64,000 bases of DNA from Pseudovibrio sp. Tun.PSC04-5.I4 (GCF_900104145.1 NZ_FNLB01000006.1:2361501-2425500), one strand, 5' to 3'. Numbered from the stretch's first letter, positions 26,294-35,788 are shown. Program-made: numbers and translations. Notes: generated from the sequence alone by a model not told the origin.

Positions 26294-27046
26294 TTAGTTT
26301 GAAATGATCAGCTCAGAAACACGCCTGCCCGTTCCTTTTGCTATGGAATAGTTCAGGCTGACCATATCCTGCCAGAAACCCTCAAAAGTTTTTCGTGTCT
26401 CATCTGTGTCATTGAGCGAGAGGATAAACCGACCTGCGATCTTGGAAAGCCGTTCTGCCATCTCTGCAAAATCTGAGCGTTCAAATACTCCCTTACCATA
26501 ATCCTTTTCCCCGCCCCAGTAAGGCGGGTCCAGATAGAACAGGGTTGTGCTTGCATCATAGCGCTCAAGACAAGCTCGCCAGTCGAGGTTTTCAATCGTC
26601 ACAGCAGACAGTCTGTCAGATACCAGCTCGATATTGCTGGGCACACGCTTAATATTGAAGCGGGACGGACGCTCTACCGCAGTCCCGAAAGACTGTCCTG
26701 TAGCCTTCCCCCCCGAAGGCGAGGCGTAGCAGATAGTAAAACTGAACCGCCCTTTGAATATCCGTCAGGTGGTCGAGATCTGCATTGTGTAATGCTTCAA
26801 ACTCCTCACGAGAGGCAAACATATATTCCAGGCTGCGCAAAACTCAGGCTCGTGGGATCGTAAAACACGAAAGAAAGTGACCAGTTCACTGTTGATGTCA
26901 TTTATGACTTCGCATTTAGCCACAAAACTCAGGTGAGAAACTTGATTGATCTGGCTAACTATACGTCCAGCAAGTTGACTTTTGCCACCAAGATACGGCG
27001 CCACCGGTTCAGCTTTAACCGGAGCGACTTTTCCAAACAGGTTCAT
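26294..27046 (-). pseudogene. Broken D12-class adenine DNA methylase (dam-like)
   Basis: Pieces in different frames match the intact methylase at 42987-43787 almost throughout: PVAPYLGGKSQLAGRI at the N-terminus, then SLEYMFASREEFEALH, then the catalytic motif LDPPYWGGEKDYG. Against the intact copy, 16 residues including the AdoMet motif DVFCGMGG are deleted between SFV and KCEV, and there are at least two frame changes (near 26.84 and 26.65 kb). It cannot make active enzyme. It shows that the left element once carried the same methylase as the right prophage. Confidence 0.88.
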
Positions 27047-27065
27047 GTTGAAATTTACTCTCAGA

Positions 27066-27227
27066 CTATGGCAAGATTTCCCAACCATACAATTTAAAAT
27101 GCATGGTCATGGTGGGAATGAGCCTTCGAGCCTGTTTTGCGCTCTCACGGACTGATTTGATAAAGGCCTTGGAATGACGTACCGACACACGTCCTTCTTC
27201 CCACCACGGGTCTGGCAAGTATCGAGA
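27066..27227 (-). pseudogene. C-terminal fragment of an unknown gene, copy 1
   Basis: A frame without a start reads SRYLPDPWWEEGRVSVRHSK, continues with VRESAKQARRLIPT and ends LYGWEILP and stop, immediately upstream of the broken methylase. The same C-terminus, with a one-base insertion, stands upstream of the intact methylase at 43807. The protein is basic and not recognised. It is cut off on its 5' side near the IS30 fragment. Confidence 0.5.
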
Positions 27228-27266
27228 TTAGAGTGATGTATTGAAATTGTATTTTGTGAGGTGGAT

Positions 27267-27386
27267 TCAACTGATCGCAGCAAAACACTCGGCAAACTTC
27301 TCAGCTGGGGTTTGATATTGCAAGATCTTGCGTGGTCGCTCGTTGAGTTGTCTTGCGATTGCATCAAGTTCTGCCTGAGAATGCAC
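27267..27386 (-). pseudogene. IS30-family transposase, C-terminal fragment
   Basis: The minus strand encodes HSQAELDAIARQLNERPRK and then LQYQTPAEKFAECFAAIS and stop. This is the typical C-terminus of IS30-type transposases (LNxRPRKxLGxxTPxE). Only about 38 codons remain; the 5' side abuts an FG-GAP-like gene remnant. It marks an old insertion that probably truncated that gene. Confidence 0.75.
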
Positions 27387-27708
27387 GGACAAATATAAAC
27401 AGAGCTGCTTTCTGCACCATGATCATCAACCCAGCGGCACCAACTACAATCATACCTGCTTCATTAATGTTGACCAACTGCCCAAAGAGACCAACATCAC
27501 CCGTCTGGAGCTTCAGTTTGATCTCAGGTACTTCGCCCTGACCATCTGGCTGACGTACAACATTTGAACCACCTGCATAAAGATTGCCTTCACTGTCCTG
27601 AGGCGCACCAACAACAACCATGCCAGACCTGTTCAAAGCAACACTGGAACTATACCCATCCGCGGCCGAATCGAGGTGTCCTTCATCAACCACCTGTTTG
27701 GATTTCAT
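27364..27708 (-). pseudogene. FG-GAP repeat (beta-propeller) gene remnant
   Basis: The frame encodes SSSVALNRSGMVVVGAPQDS, then GQLVNINEAGMIVVGAAG, two blades of an integrin-like FG-GAP propeller of secreted or surface proteins. The second blade drifts out of the motif (GLMIMVQKAALFIFVRAFSG), showing a frame change. Its 3' end runs into the IS30 fragment. Only a part of a large extracellular protein remains. Confidence 0.6.
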
Positions 27709-27977
27709 CTCTGAACTGCGCCCTAAGGAAGGCTTTTTGCGTCGTCATTCAAAGGTTTCAGTACAACCCTCTGAAGATCTCAGAAAGATAAAAATAGAAG
27801 ATTTACAACGCTTTGGAGCCCAAAGTGACGGTTTCTGCTACCTGTTGGAATCTAGGTCAGCCGATTGAAAAGCAAAAGTTCGAAAGGTCTTTGACACTAC
27901 ACACCGCAATCTATATACATTTTTATATGATCGCGTTTTATTTGTTTGCGAAAAACTGTTTTACTATCGATATTCAC

Positions 27978-28703
27978 ATGATCCGTTTTATTCGACTGTT
28001 CTTCTTTGCCAGCTTCTTCGCAATGCCTCATTGGAGTTTTGCGCAGCAGTCTTCAGAGACACCGTTAAAAATTGGGGAGAGCGGCAGGGAGTATCTGCAG
28101 GCAATCAGGTTCAGCGGCATAGACTCGGATGTTGCTTATTTTGATCCATCCGGCCCACCGCCTCCGATGGAGACCGGACAGGAACCAAAGGCACCGCCCG
28201 AACAGTCTTATCGGAAAGCGGAATGGTCACTGGGCAGTGTTAATATTATAACCTTTTTGATTTTTACCTCAGTACTGCTGGCAATTGCCTATGTGTTTGC
28301 TCGTTACGGCGGCAGCATTTCGGTCTCGCTGAGCCGGGGTGCGGGCAACGCTGCGCGAGGTTGCGACAGATCTGCCCGCGGCAGCGGAACTTTGCCCCAT
28401 TCAATACCGAGCAGCTTGGTCAGTATTCTGCGCCTTCAAGACCGGCGCGAAGCCCTGATTCAGCTGGCTCAGGCGGCTTTGGCGACGGCGATTTCAGCAG
28501 ATGGCGTGCTGCTGCAACGCAGCTGGACATCGCGCGAAGCCCTGCGGCACCTGCCAAGGGATCAAAACCACATGAGCTCCCTGCGCAGCCTTGTTCACGC
28601 CAGCGAACGGGTGCATTTCGGCGGCCGGGACGTGAGTGAAGAGGAATTCCAGTCGCATGTCGATAACATACGGCCGCTGTTTCACTCTGAGGCCTGCGCA
28701 TGA
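27978..28703 (+). CDS. DUF4129-domain membrane protein of a MoxR operon
   Basis: 241 residues from the ATG at 27978, which begins a signal peptide (MIRFIRLFFFASFFAMPHWS, cleavage near SFA). A short periplasmic part with proline-rich PPPPME follows, then one membrane helix (about residues 90-112, VNIITFLIFTSVLLAIAYVF) and a C-terminal DUF4129 domain (REALIQLAQAALATAISADG... EEFQSHVDNIRPLF). Members accompany MoxR ATPases and DUF58 proteins; the role is unknown but envelope-linked. The next gene overlaps by four bases, so it is the first gene of a tight operon. Confidence 0.8.
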   Translation: MIRFIRLFFFASFFAMPHWSFAQQSSETPLKIGESGREYLQAIRFSGIDSDVAYFDPSGPPPPMETGQEPKAPPEQSYRKAEWSLGSVNIITFLIFTSVLLAIAYVFARYGGSISVSLSRGAGNAARGCDRSARGSGTLPHSIPSSLVSILRLQDRREALIQLAQAALATAISADGVLLQRSWTSREALRHLPRDQNHMSSLRSLVHASERVHFGGRDVSEEEFQSHVDNIRPLFHSEACA

Positions 28704-30025
28704 GATTTTTTGAACCTGGCACGCACCAGAACAAGCTGCGGTCCGAAACGCTGGCAATTGTTGTCTTTGGGGCGCTACTCCTTTTTGTTGTGTTTTATGC
28801 CCTCTCGCTACGTCAGCAGGCTCTGAGAGCCTCTCCTTCCGGGTTCGACGGGTTGCAGGCCTGGCTCACATCCGAAGGTGTCAGCACGCAGAGCTTCCTC
28901 GGCGGCTGGCAGGTTGATCAGAACTCTGTCGGACTGCTGGTGATGCCGCTATACGACACTGTGCTGGACAACGACCGTAGCCACCCACGGACCAAGGCCG
29001 AACTGTTGTTTCAGCAGGATGAGTACGATCTGAATTTGGCTGTGGTCCAGGAAAAAATTCTCCGGGTTCCAACGCTTGTCATCCTGCCGAAATGGCGTAG
29101 CGGGATGCGCCTGGCCAGGGTAGCCCATCCAGTCCTGCTGAACGAGCGTTCTGCGGTGGAAGAGCTCCTCCGGAACGTGACCGGACAGAGTGCCGCGAAA
29201 ATCGTTGCTACCGGCGCGGCCTTTAGCGAATTCAGCTATACCGCAGGTAACGGTCAAGGACTTTCCGCACAGCTTTATGCTGCGCAGATGTTCACAAGCC
29301 CCGACTGCTCGCCGATTATAGGATCATCCGAAGCAATGGTGCTGGCTGATTGTTCTGTGTCCCGCGGCAAGAGTAAGGCGAAGGGCAAACGGCTACTGGT
29401 TCTGTCGGATCCTGATCTGCTGAACAATCACGGACTGCGCATGGCAGATAACTCCGTGATTATACGCAATTTCCTGCGGGAGCATACCAGGGAGCGCAAT
29501 GTGATGATCGACTACAGCCGCGATATGTGGTTGACCGATCCGAAACGTGGCATACACCGCGAGCGAAGTTGGGCCGATCTCAAACGTTTTTTCGATCCGC
29601 CGTTTCTGACGCTCTGGCTGGGCGGATTTCTAACACTAATTCTGTTCGTTTGGCGTTCCTGGTTGCGCTATGGCCCGGTGCATGACGTGTCTGTGACCGG
29701 TACCAACGGCAAGGCACTGGCCCTGCAGGCACGGGCTAGGCTGATGCGGCTTTGCGATCAGGACGGGGCCTTGATCGGCGACTATGCCCATGCCCGGCTA
29801 GTGGCCACGGCGGCGGCGCTCTTCGGTCCTGCCTTTTCTCGGCACTACGCCGAGCCTACCGCCTTTTTGGGATATGTCGCGCGCCGCCATCCCGAGCGCG
29901 CCGCCGCTCTGGAGAGCGTCCTGACAGCAATTCAAAGTCTTCCGCCGCGGATATCCCCGGCGGAGGCGATCTGCCATGTTGATAAACTTGAAGCGCTATT
30001 GGAACAGATAATCCATGACACTTGA
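28700..30025 (+). CDS. DUF4350-type membrane protein of the MoxR operon
   Basis: 441 residues: an N-terminal helix (about 16-36), a periplasmic domain with SGFDGLQAWLTSEGVSTQSF typical of DUF4350, and a second helix near 300-315 (FLTLWLGGFLTLILFVWRSW) followed by a cytoplasmic tail. The start ATGA overlaps the stop of the DUF4129 gene, and its end overlaps the MoxR gene by 11 bases. DUF4350 proteins are usual partners of MoxR/DUF58; the periplasmic domain is thought to sense or handle envelope material, which is not proven. Confidence 0.8.
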   Translation: MRFFEPGTHQNKLRSETLAIVVFGALLLFVVFYALSLRQQALRASPSGFDGLQAWLTSEGVSTQSFLGGWQVDQNSVGLLVMPLYDTVLDNDRSHPRTKAELLFQQDEYDLNLAVVQEKILRVPTLVILPKWRSGMRLARVAHPVLLNERSAVEELLRNVTGQSAAKIVATGAAFSEFSYTAGNGQGLSAQLYAAQMFTSPDCSPIIGSSEAMVLADCSVSRGKSKAKGKRLLVLSDPDLLNNHGLRMADNSVIIRNFLREHTRERNVMIDYSRDMWLTDPKRGIHRERSWADLKRFFDPPFLTLWLGGFLTLILFVWRSWLRYGPVHDVSVTGTNGKALALQARARLMRLCDQDGALIGDYAHARLVATAAALFGPAFSRHYAEPTAFLGYVARRHPERAAALESVLTAIQSLPPRISPAEAICHVDKLEALLEQIIHDT

Positions 30026-30971
30026 AATTCTGCAACGCCGATCCGATGCTCTGCGGTCCGAGATCGGCAAGACCGTTCTGGGGCAAGAAGAGGTAGTCGA
30101 TATGCTCCTGATCGCGCTGTTCGCGCGCGGCCATGTGCTGCTGGAGGGCCCGCCGGGTACTGCCAAGACTTTGCTTGCCCGCAGTTTTGCTGCCGCTATG
30201 GATCTGGAATTCGGGCGTATTCAGTTCACGCCCGACCTGATGCCGAGCGACGTTCTGGGCACCTCTATTTTTAATTTCCAGTCCAATGAGTTTGTTCTGA
30301 CACCGGGCCCGGTCTTTACTCAGGTTCTGCTAGCGGATGAAATCAATCGAGCCCCTCCCAAGACCCAGGCAGCCCTGCTACAGGCGATGAACGAACGCAC
30401 CGTCAGCATTGATGGGACCGACCATTCGCTGGGGCGCGAATTCATCGTTGTTGGTACTCAGAATCCAATTGAGCAGCAAGGCACCTATCCTCTGCCCGAG
30501 GCGCAGTTGGACCGCTTCCTGTTCAAGTTGGTGATCGATTTCCCGCCCGAAATCGTTGAAATGGCCATTCTGCGCCAGCACGCCGGAGCCCCGATCGAAT
30601 CCGGGATGGAGATCAGGGGCCTAGCCAAAACCCTCGATGCTAAGGCCCTAGCCGACAGCCGGGCGTTGATTGACGGGATCATTCTGGACCACGACATCCT
30701 AGCCTATATCTTGCGCCTGGTCCGTGCCACGCGGGAAAGTTCCGAGATTGCCTTTGGTGCGTCGACCCGGGCCGCCGATGCGCTTGCGGCGGCGACCCGG
30801 TCGCTGGCGGGGCTGAGCGGGCGTGATTTTGCCATTCCCGACGACGTTAAGCGGCTGCTTGTCCCGGCGCTGCGCCACCGCGTCGTGCTAGGCCCGGCGG
30901 CTGAGATCGAAGGCCGCAGTTCAGCTATGGTGCTCGAAAATATTCTCAACCAGATCGAGGCCCCCCGCTGA
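30015..30971 (+). CDS. MoxR-family AAA+ ATPase
   Basis: 318 residues, full length. Walker A GPPGTAKT is at residues 45-52 and Walker B LLADEINRAPP with D108-E109; sensor 1 is VGTQNPIEQ and the arginine-finger region is PEAQLDRF. The C-terminal lid domain carries GASTRAADAL. MoxR ATPases act as chaperones that activate or insert cofactors in partner proteins, often together with VWA or DUF58 proteins. It is the motor of this operon. Codon use is GC-rich compared with surrounding genes, suggesting import. Confidence 0.95.
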   Translation: MTLEILQRRSDALRSEIGKTVLGQEEVVDMLLIALFARGHVLLEGPPGTAKTLLARSFAAAMDLEFGRIQFTPDLMPSDVLGTSIFNFQSNEFVLTPGPVFTQVLLADEINRAPPKTQAALLQAMNERTVSIDGTDHSLGREFIVVGTQNPIEQQGTYPLPEAQLDRFLFKLVIDFPPEIVEMAILRQHAGAPIESGMEIRGLAKTLDAKALADSRALIDGIILDHDILAYILRLVRATRESSEIAFGASTRAADALAAATRSLAGLSGRDFAIPDDVKRLLVPALRHRVVLGPAAEIEGRSSAMVLENILNQIEAPR

Positions 30972-32266
30972 TCCGTCCCTCGCCCCGGCTTCTGTTTGCC
31001 ACCTGTATTGCACTTGTAGTGTCGATGCTGAGTATTGTCTTTGCCGATGGCCAGCGCGGAATCGCGCTCGCGCCCTGGGGGCTGCTTTCAATTCTTGCGG
31101 CAGCTGATTTACTGCTGTCTTTCAGGCGTAGGAAACAACTCAGCTATAGTATGGCCACGGAGATTTTCATTGGTGAAAGCCAGACCCTAAAGCTGCAGAT
31201 CCCCCGGATGCCTGCCGGCCTGCGAGCAAAGTTGAACTGGCCCAAGGGCCTGAGCGGTGCTGCTGAGATCAGCTTTACGATGCAAGCGGACGACGCTGGT
31301 GTCGCAGAGACTGCGTGCCGCGGCGTGCGGCGCGGTGTCTGGGCCTTTGAGCACATCTGGCTGTGTTGGACATCGCAGTTGAAACTGTTTGAATTTGTGC
31401 CGCGGCTTGAATTTGATCTGGAGATTCGGGTAGTCCCCAACATCCGCCTGGTGCAATCGGGCGAGATCGCTACAACGGTGCAATCGGCCCTTTACGGAGT
31501 CAAGGAAAACCGGGCAATCGGTGAGGGGGCGGAATTCCATCAGCTGCGGGATTTCGTTCAGGGCATGGATGTCAAATCCATCGACTGGAAACGGTCGGCC
31601 AAACGCCGGTCACTGGTAGCCCGTGAACTGCGCGCTGAGCGCAACCATCACGTGATCCTAGCGCTGGATACCGGCTACCTGATGCGCCAGGAAATTGACG
31701 GTTTACCCAAGATCGACCATGCGATGACCTCGGCGCTGGCAGTGGCCTGGGCGGCGGCTATCGGAGGCGACCAAGTGGGTTACTATGCCTATGACCTCCG
31801 CCCGCGTTCCTTTGTGGCACCAACACAGGGGCGTCAGGCATTTTCCCGGCTGCGTAGCTGGAGCGGCGAACAGACCTATTCCGGGCATGAAACCAATCAT
31901 ACACTTGCCCTGACTGAACTAAATGCCCGCACCCCAAAGCGCAGCCTGATCATCGTATTCACAGACTTCATCGACACCACTTCAGCTGAACTGCTGGTGG
32001 AAAACCTGGCCATTCTTGCCAAGCGACATCTGCTGTTATTTGTCGCCATCCGCGATCCTGAGGCCGGAACCCTGGTAGAGACTGCCCCCCCGGACCTTGA
32101 TGGAGTTGCGCTGCTGGTAGCGGCGAACCAGGTGATCAACGAGCGCCGACTGGTGCTAGAACGGCTGGCTCGCCTAGGTATCACGGTACTGGATGCCACG
32201 CCGGAAACCGTCACCGGTCGGTTGATCTCGACCTATCTTGAAATCAAAGCACGGGAGATGATCTGA
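30968..32266 (+). CDS. DUF58 (VWA-like) protein partner of MoxR
   Basis: The family N-terminus (IRPSPRLLFATCIALVV) is encoded upstream of the first GTG (31019) and ATG (31025), back to CTG at 30968, which overlaps the MoxR stop as CTGA, just where ATGA would stand. I therefore prefer CTG 30968 (432 residues); GTG 31019 is the alternative. Two N-terminal helices are followed by the DUF58 motif (EGAEFHQLRDFVQGMDVKSI then DWKRSAKRRSL) and a von Willebrand A-like fold with LALDTG and IVFTDFID as metal-site-like motifs. It likely docks on the MoxR ring. Confidence 0.85.
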   Translation: MIRPSPRLLFATCIALVVSMLSIVFADGQRGIALAPWGLLSILAAADLLLSFRRRKQLSYSMATEIFIGESQTLKLQIPRMPAGLRAKLNWPKGLSGAAEISFTMQADDAGVAETACRGVRRGVWAFEHIWLCWTSQLKLFEFVPRLEFDLEIRVVPNIRLVQSGEIATTVQSALYGVKENRAIGEGAEFHQLRDFVQGMDVKSIDWKRSAKRRSLVARELRAERNHHVILALDTGYLMRQEIDGLPKIDHAMTSALAVAWAAAIGGDQVGYYAYDLRPRSFVAPTQGRQAFSRLRSWSGEQTYSGHETNHTLALTELNARTPKRSLIIVFTDFIDTTSAELLVENLAILAKRHLLLFVAIRDPEAGTLVETAPPDLDGVALLVAANQVINERRLVLERLARLGITVLDATPETVTGRLISTYLEIKAREMI

Positions 32267-33264
32267 TGTCCAAAGCCGATCTCATCCGTTCGACCCGGTT
32301 CAGGAAAGAACGCGAAGCCGACTGGCAGCGACTCGAAACGCTGGTAGCCCGGGCAGAGCGCGACGGGCTGCAGCGGATGGATTTTACCGAGGTACGCGAT
32401 CTTGCCGCGCTCTACCGGCAGGCCACAACCTCACTGGCAATCGCACGGGAAATCTCACTAGATCAGGCGCTGCTGAACTACCTCGAAGCCCTGACCGCCC
32501 GGGCCTACCTGTCGGTCTACGCACCGCAGGAACGACTGGGAGGGCTGTTCCGCAAGTTTTTCGTCCAAAGTGCGCCGCAGGCGATGCGCCGGTCGTGGCT
32601 GTTCATCACCATCGGATTTTTGTGTATGGGGCTGGGGGTGCTTGTCGGCTATCAGCTCTATCTGGAAAATCCGGCCTGGTACCATGTGTTCATGCCGCCG
32701 GAGCTTGCTGGCGGCCGCGGCCCGTCCTCGACCACCGAGGAACTGCGCCGGGTGATCTATGACGAGAACCCGTCAGCCTCCGGTCTGGGTGCCTTTGCAA
32801 CAAACCTGTTCTCGCACAATACCCGTATCGCCATTTTTGTCTTCGGGCTTGGGGTGTTCCTCTGCGCCCCGGCAATCCTTCTGACGTTCTACAACGGTCT
32901 GATGCTGGGCGCCTTCTATGCCCTGCATGCCGAGCGCGGTTTGGGCACTGATCTGGGCGGCTGGCTTTCCATCCACGGGGTTACCGAAATTTCCGCGATC
33001 TGCATTGCTTGCGGTGGCGGACTACAATTGGGCGCGGCTGTGCTGTTTCCCGGCAATAGGACCCGTAGCCAAGCGCTGTACCTCGCAGGGCGGGACGCGG
33101 CGAAACTGGCTCTAGTGGCTGCGGTCATGCTGATCGCAGCCGCTCTTTTGGAAGGGATCGGCCGGCAACTCGTTCAGGAAGCTGCCACACGCTATGCGTT
33201 AGGCTGGGGAATAGGCCTGTGCTGGCTCACCTGGTTCGGCCTGGGCGGAAAGGTGCGTCCATGA
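32266..33264 (+). CDS. SpoIIM-like (stage II sporulation protein M family) membrane protein
   Basis: 332 residues with a soluble N-terminal helical part (1-105) and at least five membrane helices (113-132, 190-212, 228-250 and two near the C-terminus). The membrane part has NLFSHNTRIAIFVFGLGVF and GWLSIHGVTEISAI, hallmark motifs of the SpoIIM/DUF95 family. In non-spore-formers these proteins are regularly found with RDD and MoxR/DUF58 proteins. The ATG shares one base with the DUF58 stop codon. Function unknown; probably forms the membrane part of the MoxR-linked complex. Confidence 0.85.
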   Translation: MSKADLIRSTRFRKEREADWQRLETLVARAERDGLQRMDFTEVRDLAALYRQATTSLAIAREISLDQALLNYLEALTARAYLSVYAPQERLGGLFRKFFVQSAPQAMRRSWLFITIGFLCMGLGVLVGYQLYLENPAWYHVFMPPELAGGRGPSSTTEELRRVIYDENPSASGLGAFATNLFSHNTRIAIFVFGLGVFLCAPAILLTFYNGLMLGAFYALHAERGLGTDLGGWLSIHGVTEISAICIACGGGLQLGAAVLFPGNRTRSQALYLAGRDAAKLALVAAVMLIAAALLEGIGRQLVQEAATRYALGWGIGLCWLTWFGLGGKVRP

Positions 33265-34181
33265 AGCTACTATGGCGGAAGAACGCCAAGCCCAAACCGC
33301 CGACAGGAGAGTTGGTGCCGCCTGAGGGCGTTCCCCTGAAGCTGGAAGTGGCAGGGCTGGGAGTGCGGCTGGCCGCACAGATCACGGATGTTATCCTAAC
33401 CCTGATTGCCGCAATTTGCCTATTGATCCTTGTTGCATCCCTGGGGTTCAGTGCCCCAGAAACGCTCATAGCCATCGGGAGCCTGATGTTCTTCATCATC
33501 CGAGTTCCCTATTACGTTATGTCCGAGCTTGCTTGGAACGGCCAGACCCTAGGCAAGCGCCTCATGAAAATCAAGGTTGTGTCGCACGATGGAACATCGC
33601 TTAGCACCCATTCACTGGTGCTGCGCAACCTTATGAAGGAAGCTGAGATTTTCCTGCCCGCAACCTTGCTGTTGTCACTTGATGCGGCCTCCCCGTTGGC
33701 TTCGGGGTTGGCCCTTGGCTGGATCGCTGCCGGGCTGATGGTGCCGCTCTGCAACCGGTACCGACAAAGGTTGGGTGACCTGATAGCAGGCACACACGTC
33801 ATCCACCTACCAGTGCCCGTGTTGCTGATGGACCTAGCCGAACAACCCGCAGTGCAGACCGCTAAGAAAGAAGGGGTTGTCTTTCTTACGCATCAGCTTG
33901 AACACTACGGCGCTTTTGAGCTGCAGACCTTGGAAACCCTCCTACGCGCGCAGGAGGTAGTGGCGGGACCGGGGGGCAACAGCAGACAGGGCGCCACCAT
34001 TGAAGCCGTGGTCGAGAAGATCCGGCAAAAAATCGGCTATGCCAATAAGGTGCCCGCAGCAAAGAGGCTGGAGTTTCTGAGGGCATTCTACAATGCGCAA
34101 CGCGCGCACTTGGAACAGCGCCAGCTGTTTGGAGAGCGGCGCAACGACAAACATTACGCAGCAGCAGACATTTCACCCTGA
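33261..34181 (+). CDS. RDD-family membrane protein
   Basis: 306 residues from the ATG at 33261, which overlaps the SpoIIM-like stop by four bases. The RDD motif region is GLGVRLAAQITDVILT (Arg and Asp conserved) with GQTLGKRLMKIKVVSHDG and the C-terminal RQRLGDLIAGTHVI. Four membrane helices lie within residues 35-180; a long cytoplasmic tail of about 110 residues is rich in charged residues. Typical companion of SpoIIM and MoxR operons. It closes the tightly overlapping six-gene operon. Confidence 0.88.
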   Translation: MKLLWRKNAKPKPPTGELVPPEGVPLKLEVAGLGVRLAAQITDVILTLIAAICLLILVASLGFSAPETLIAIGSLMFFIIRVPYYVMSELAWNGQTLGKRLMKIKVVSHDGTSLSTHSLVLRNLMKEAEIFLPATLLLSLDAASPLASGLALGWIAAGLMVPLCNRYRQRLGDLIAGTHVIHLPVPVLLMDLAEQPAVQTAKKEGVVFLTHQLEHYGAFELQTLETLLRAQEVVAGPGGNSRQGATIEAVVEKIRQKIGYANKVPAAKRLEFLRAFYNAQRAHLEQRQLFGERRNDKHYAAADISP

Positions 34182-34336
34182 GGCTACAACACTGCAAATG
34201 CCTTTATTTTCCGCATAACGGGCTTGCCGATTGGTTCTTCCGGTTTCAATAATTGCATTACTAAACCTAGGCGCGTACTTGTCGGAGAGGAGAGCTCGTA
34301 ACGGCAGGTAATGAAGCAAAACTGAAGGATATAACC

Positions 34337-35110
34337 ATGACCAGTTCAGCAGATATCAGCGAGCGTATGGCACTTGGGGTCGGCGCCATCATCGGCGAGA
34401 GTTTCTCAATTTTCATTAAACACCTTATTCCGATCGCCTTATTGGCCCTGGTGCCCAGCCTACTGAACCTGCTCGTCAGCGGTGCGCTGATCGGAGTAGA
34501 TGTGGTGTTGGGTACTGCCGTGCCTGATTTAAGTACGTCATTCGGTATTGGGGCTTTTGGAATGACGTTCGTACTACAAATTTCTTTTTACAGCTTGACG
34601 ACCGCTTTGCTTGTCCAGCTAGCTTATGACGCAAAGCTCGGACGGAGGATCCAGCTTGGCCGCTATGTCGCGCCGGCTATCCGGGCCGCAGTTCCGATTA
34701 CCATTCTTTCCCTGATTGCTGGTGTGTTGGCGGGCGTTGCGAGCATCGCGTTATTTATTCCCGGCCTTTGGGTGTATGCCGTGTTTTCTATGATCGCCCC
34801 GGCAGTTGTGATCGAACGCGTCGGTTTCGGCGGCCTTGGGAGAAGCGCAGATCTGACCAAAGAGTACCGCTGGCCGATCCTCGGCCTGCTGATTCTGATC
34901 GGTATTTTTATCGGTATTTTCCAATTTGTTGCGGGCTTTGCTGCCGACCTTACTGTTGGCTCGGGACAGTTCGTGGCAACGCTTGCTTATCTCATCCCTT
35001 CGACTTTGGGCGCCGGCCTGACTGGCGTTTCCGTTGCATTGATCTATGCAAGGCTTCGTGAGATCAAAGAAGGCGTGACTGTAGATCAGATCGCGCTGGT
35101 TTTCGATTAA
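34337..35110 (+). CDS. Polytopic membrane protein, glycerophosphodiesterase-membrane-domain-like
   Basis: 257 residues with six hydrophobic segments (about 28-52, 70-93, 112-140, 143-160, 184-205, 212-236) and GLGRSADLTKEYRWPILGLL before the fifth. This layout is shared by DUF7847/GDPD membrane-domain-like proteins of unknown function. It lies 155 bases after the RDD gene on the same strand and is similarly GC-rich, so it probably came with the operon but has its own ribosome site (GAAGGAT) and perhaps its own promoter. Confidence 0.7.
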   Translation: MTSSADISERMALGVGAIIGESFSIFIKHLIPIALLALVPSLLNLLVSGALIGVDVVLGTAVPDLSTSFGIGAFGMTFVLQISFYSLTTALLVQLAYDAKLGRRIQLGRYVAPAIRAAVPITILSLIAGVLAGVASIALFIPGLWVYAVFSMIAPAVVIERVGFGGLGRSADLTKEYRWPILGLLILIGIFIGIFQFVAGFAADLTVGSGQFVATLAYLIPSTLGAGLTGVSVALIYARLREIKEGVTVDQIALVFD

Positions 35111-35167
35111 CGCACAGACCAGACGGGCTGTGCAGTGAAACTGCGGGCGCATACCAACAGCACCTAA

Positions 35168-35199
35168 AAAGCGAAGGCGGGTAAAACCGCCCTCGCTTT
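35168..35199 (+). terminator. Hairpin ending the MoxR cargo block
   Basis: AAAGCGA-A-GGCGG pairs with CCGCC-C-TCGCTTT around GTAAAA, 57 bases after the membrane protein gene. The U-tract is poor (TTTCCC), so efficiency is uncertain. From 35200 to 35788 there are only weak open frames and I see no gene. Confidence 0.5.
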
Positions 35200-35788
35200 C
35201 CCTTGCAAAAGGGTCTGAGGAAAATAGAGTGTAGCTCACAGAGCTCTGAGCACGATTTTACGCAACTCCGGACCCCGCGACCGTTGTAGTCAATTACCGC
35301 GGGCAGATCCGTTCGACTTGTCTATGCGATCTAGCGAAGGTGGAGCATCACGAGGCAGGAATCAAAGCCGCTCAAGATGCAGAGATTGTCCAAGCAACAC
35401 AGTGTGCCAGTGAACTGGAAGTCGTTATTTCGCGTGCGCTATGGAATACTTTTCGTACTATTATGAGGAACAGTACGGTCAGATACCTCGGTATCGAAAT
35501 AAAAGATGCATTCTCATTCTTAGAGAAGTTCGAGAATTAGTATTCATGAAGTTAGAAGGGGGCAGCTCCATCCCTTTCAAAATTGTGACCAAAACAGACA
35601 TTCGGCCTAACTTAGGGCAGCTCTTAGCCAGAGCGAGGTTTCTACTTCAGGCTGTGCTCACTCAACTCGCTGTTGAGGGTGACATTACCCCTTCGCAGGT
35701 ACTGTGACCCATTGACAGCTGTGCGCAGAAAGTGTGCTTTGCAAGGTCGCGCGAACGGCCTGGTGCAGTCATTGGATAGGATGGGTCG

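Noticed and set aside
27113..27210. Conserved GGTGGGAA...TTCCCACC stem in two places (also 43852-43950), suspected structured RNA
   Set aside because: The segment reads as the C-terminus of a protein in copy 1, and the two copies differ by codon-like changes plus a one-base insertion; homology of a decayed gene explains the conservation.
35340..35540. 66-codon plus-strand frame after the MoxR cargo
   Set aside because: GTG start with poor ribosome site and no recognisable features; overlapping frames are equally open.
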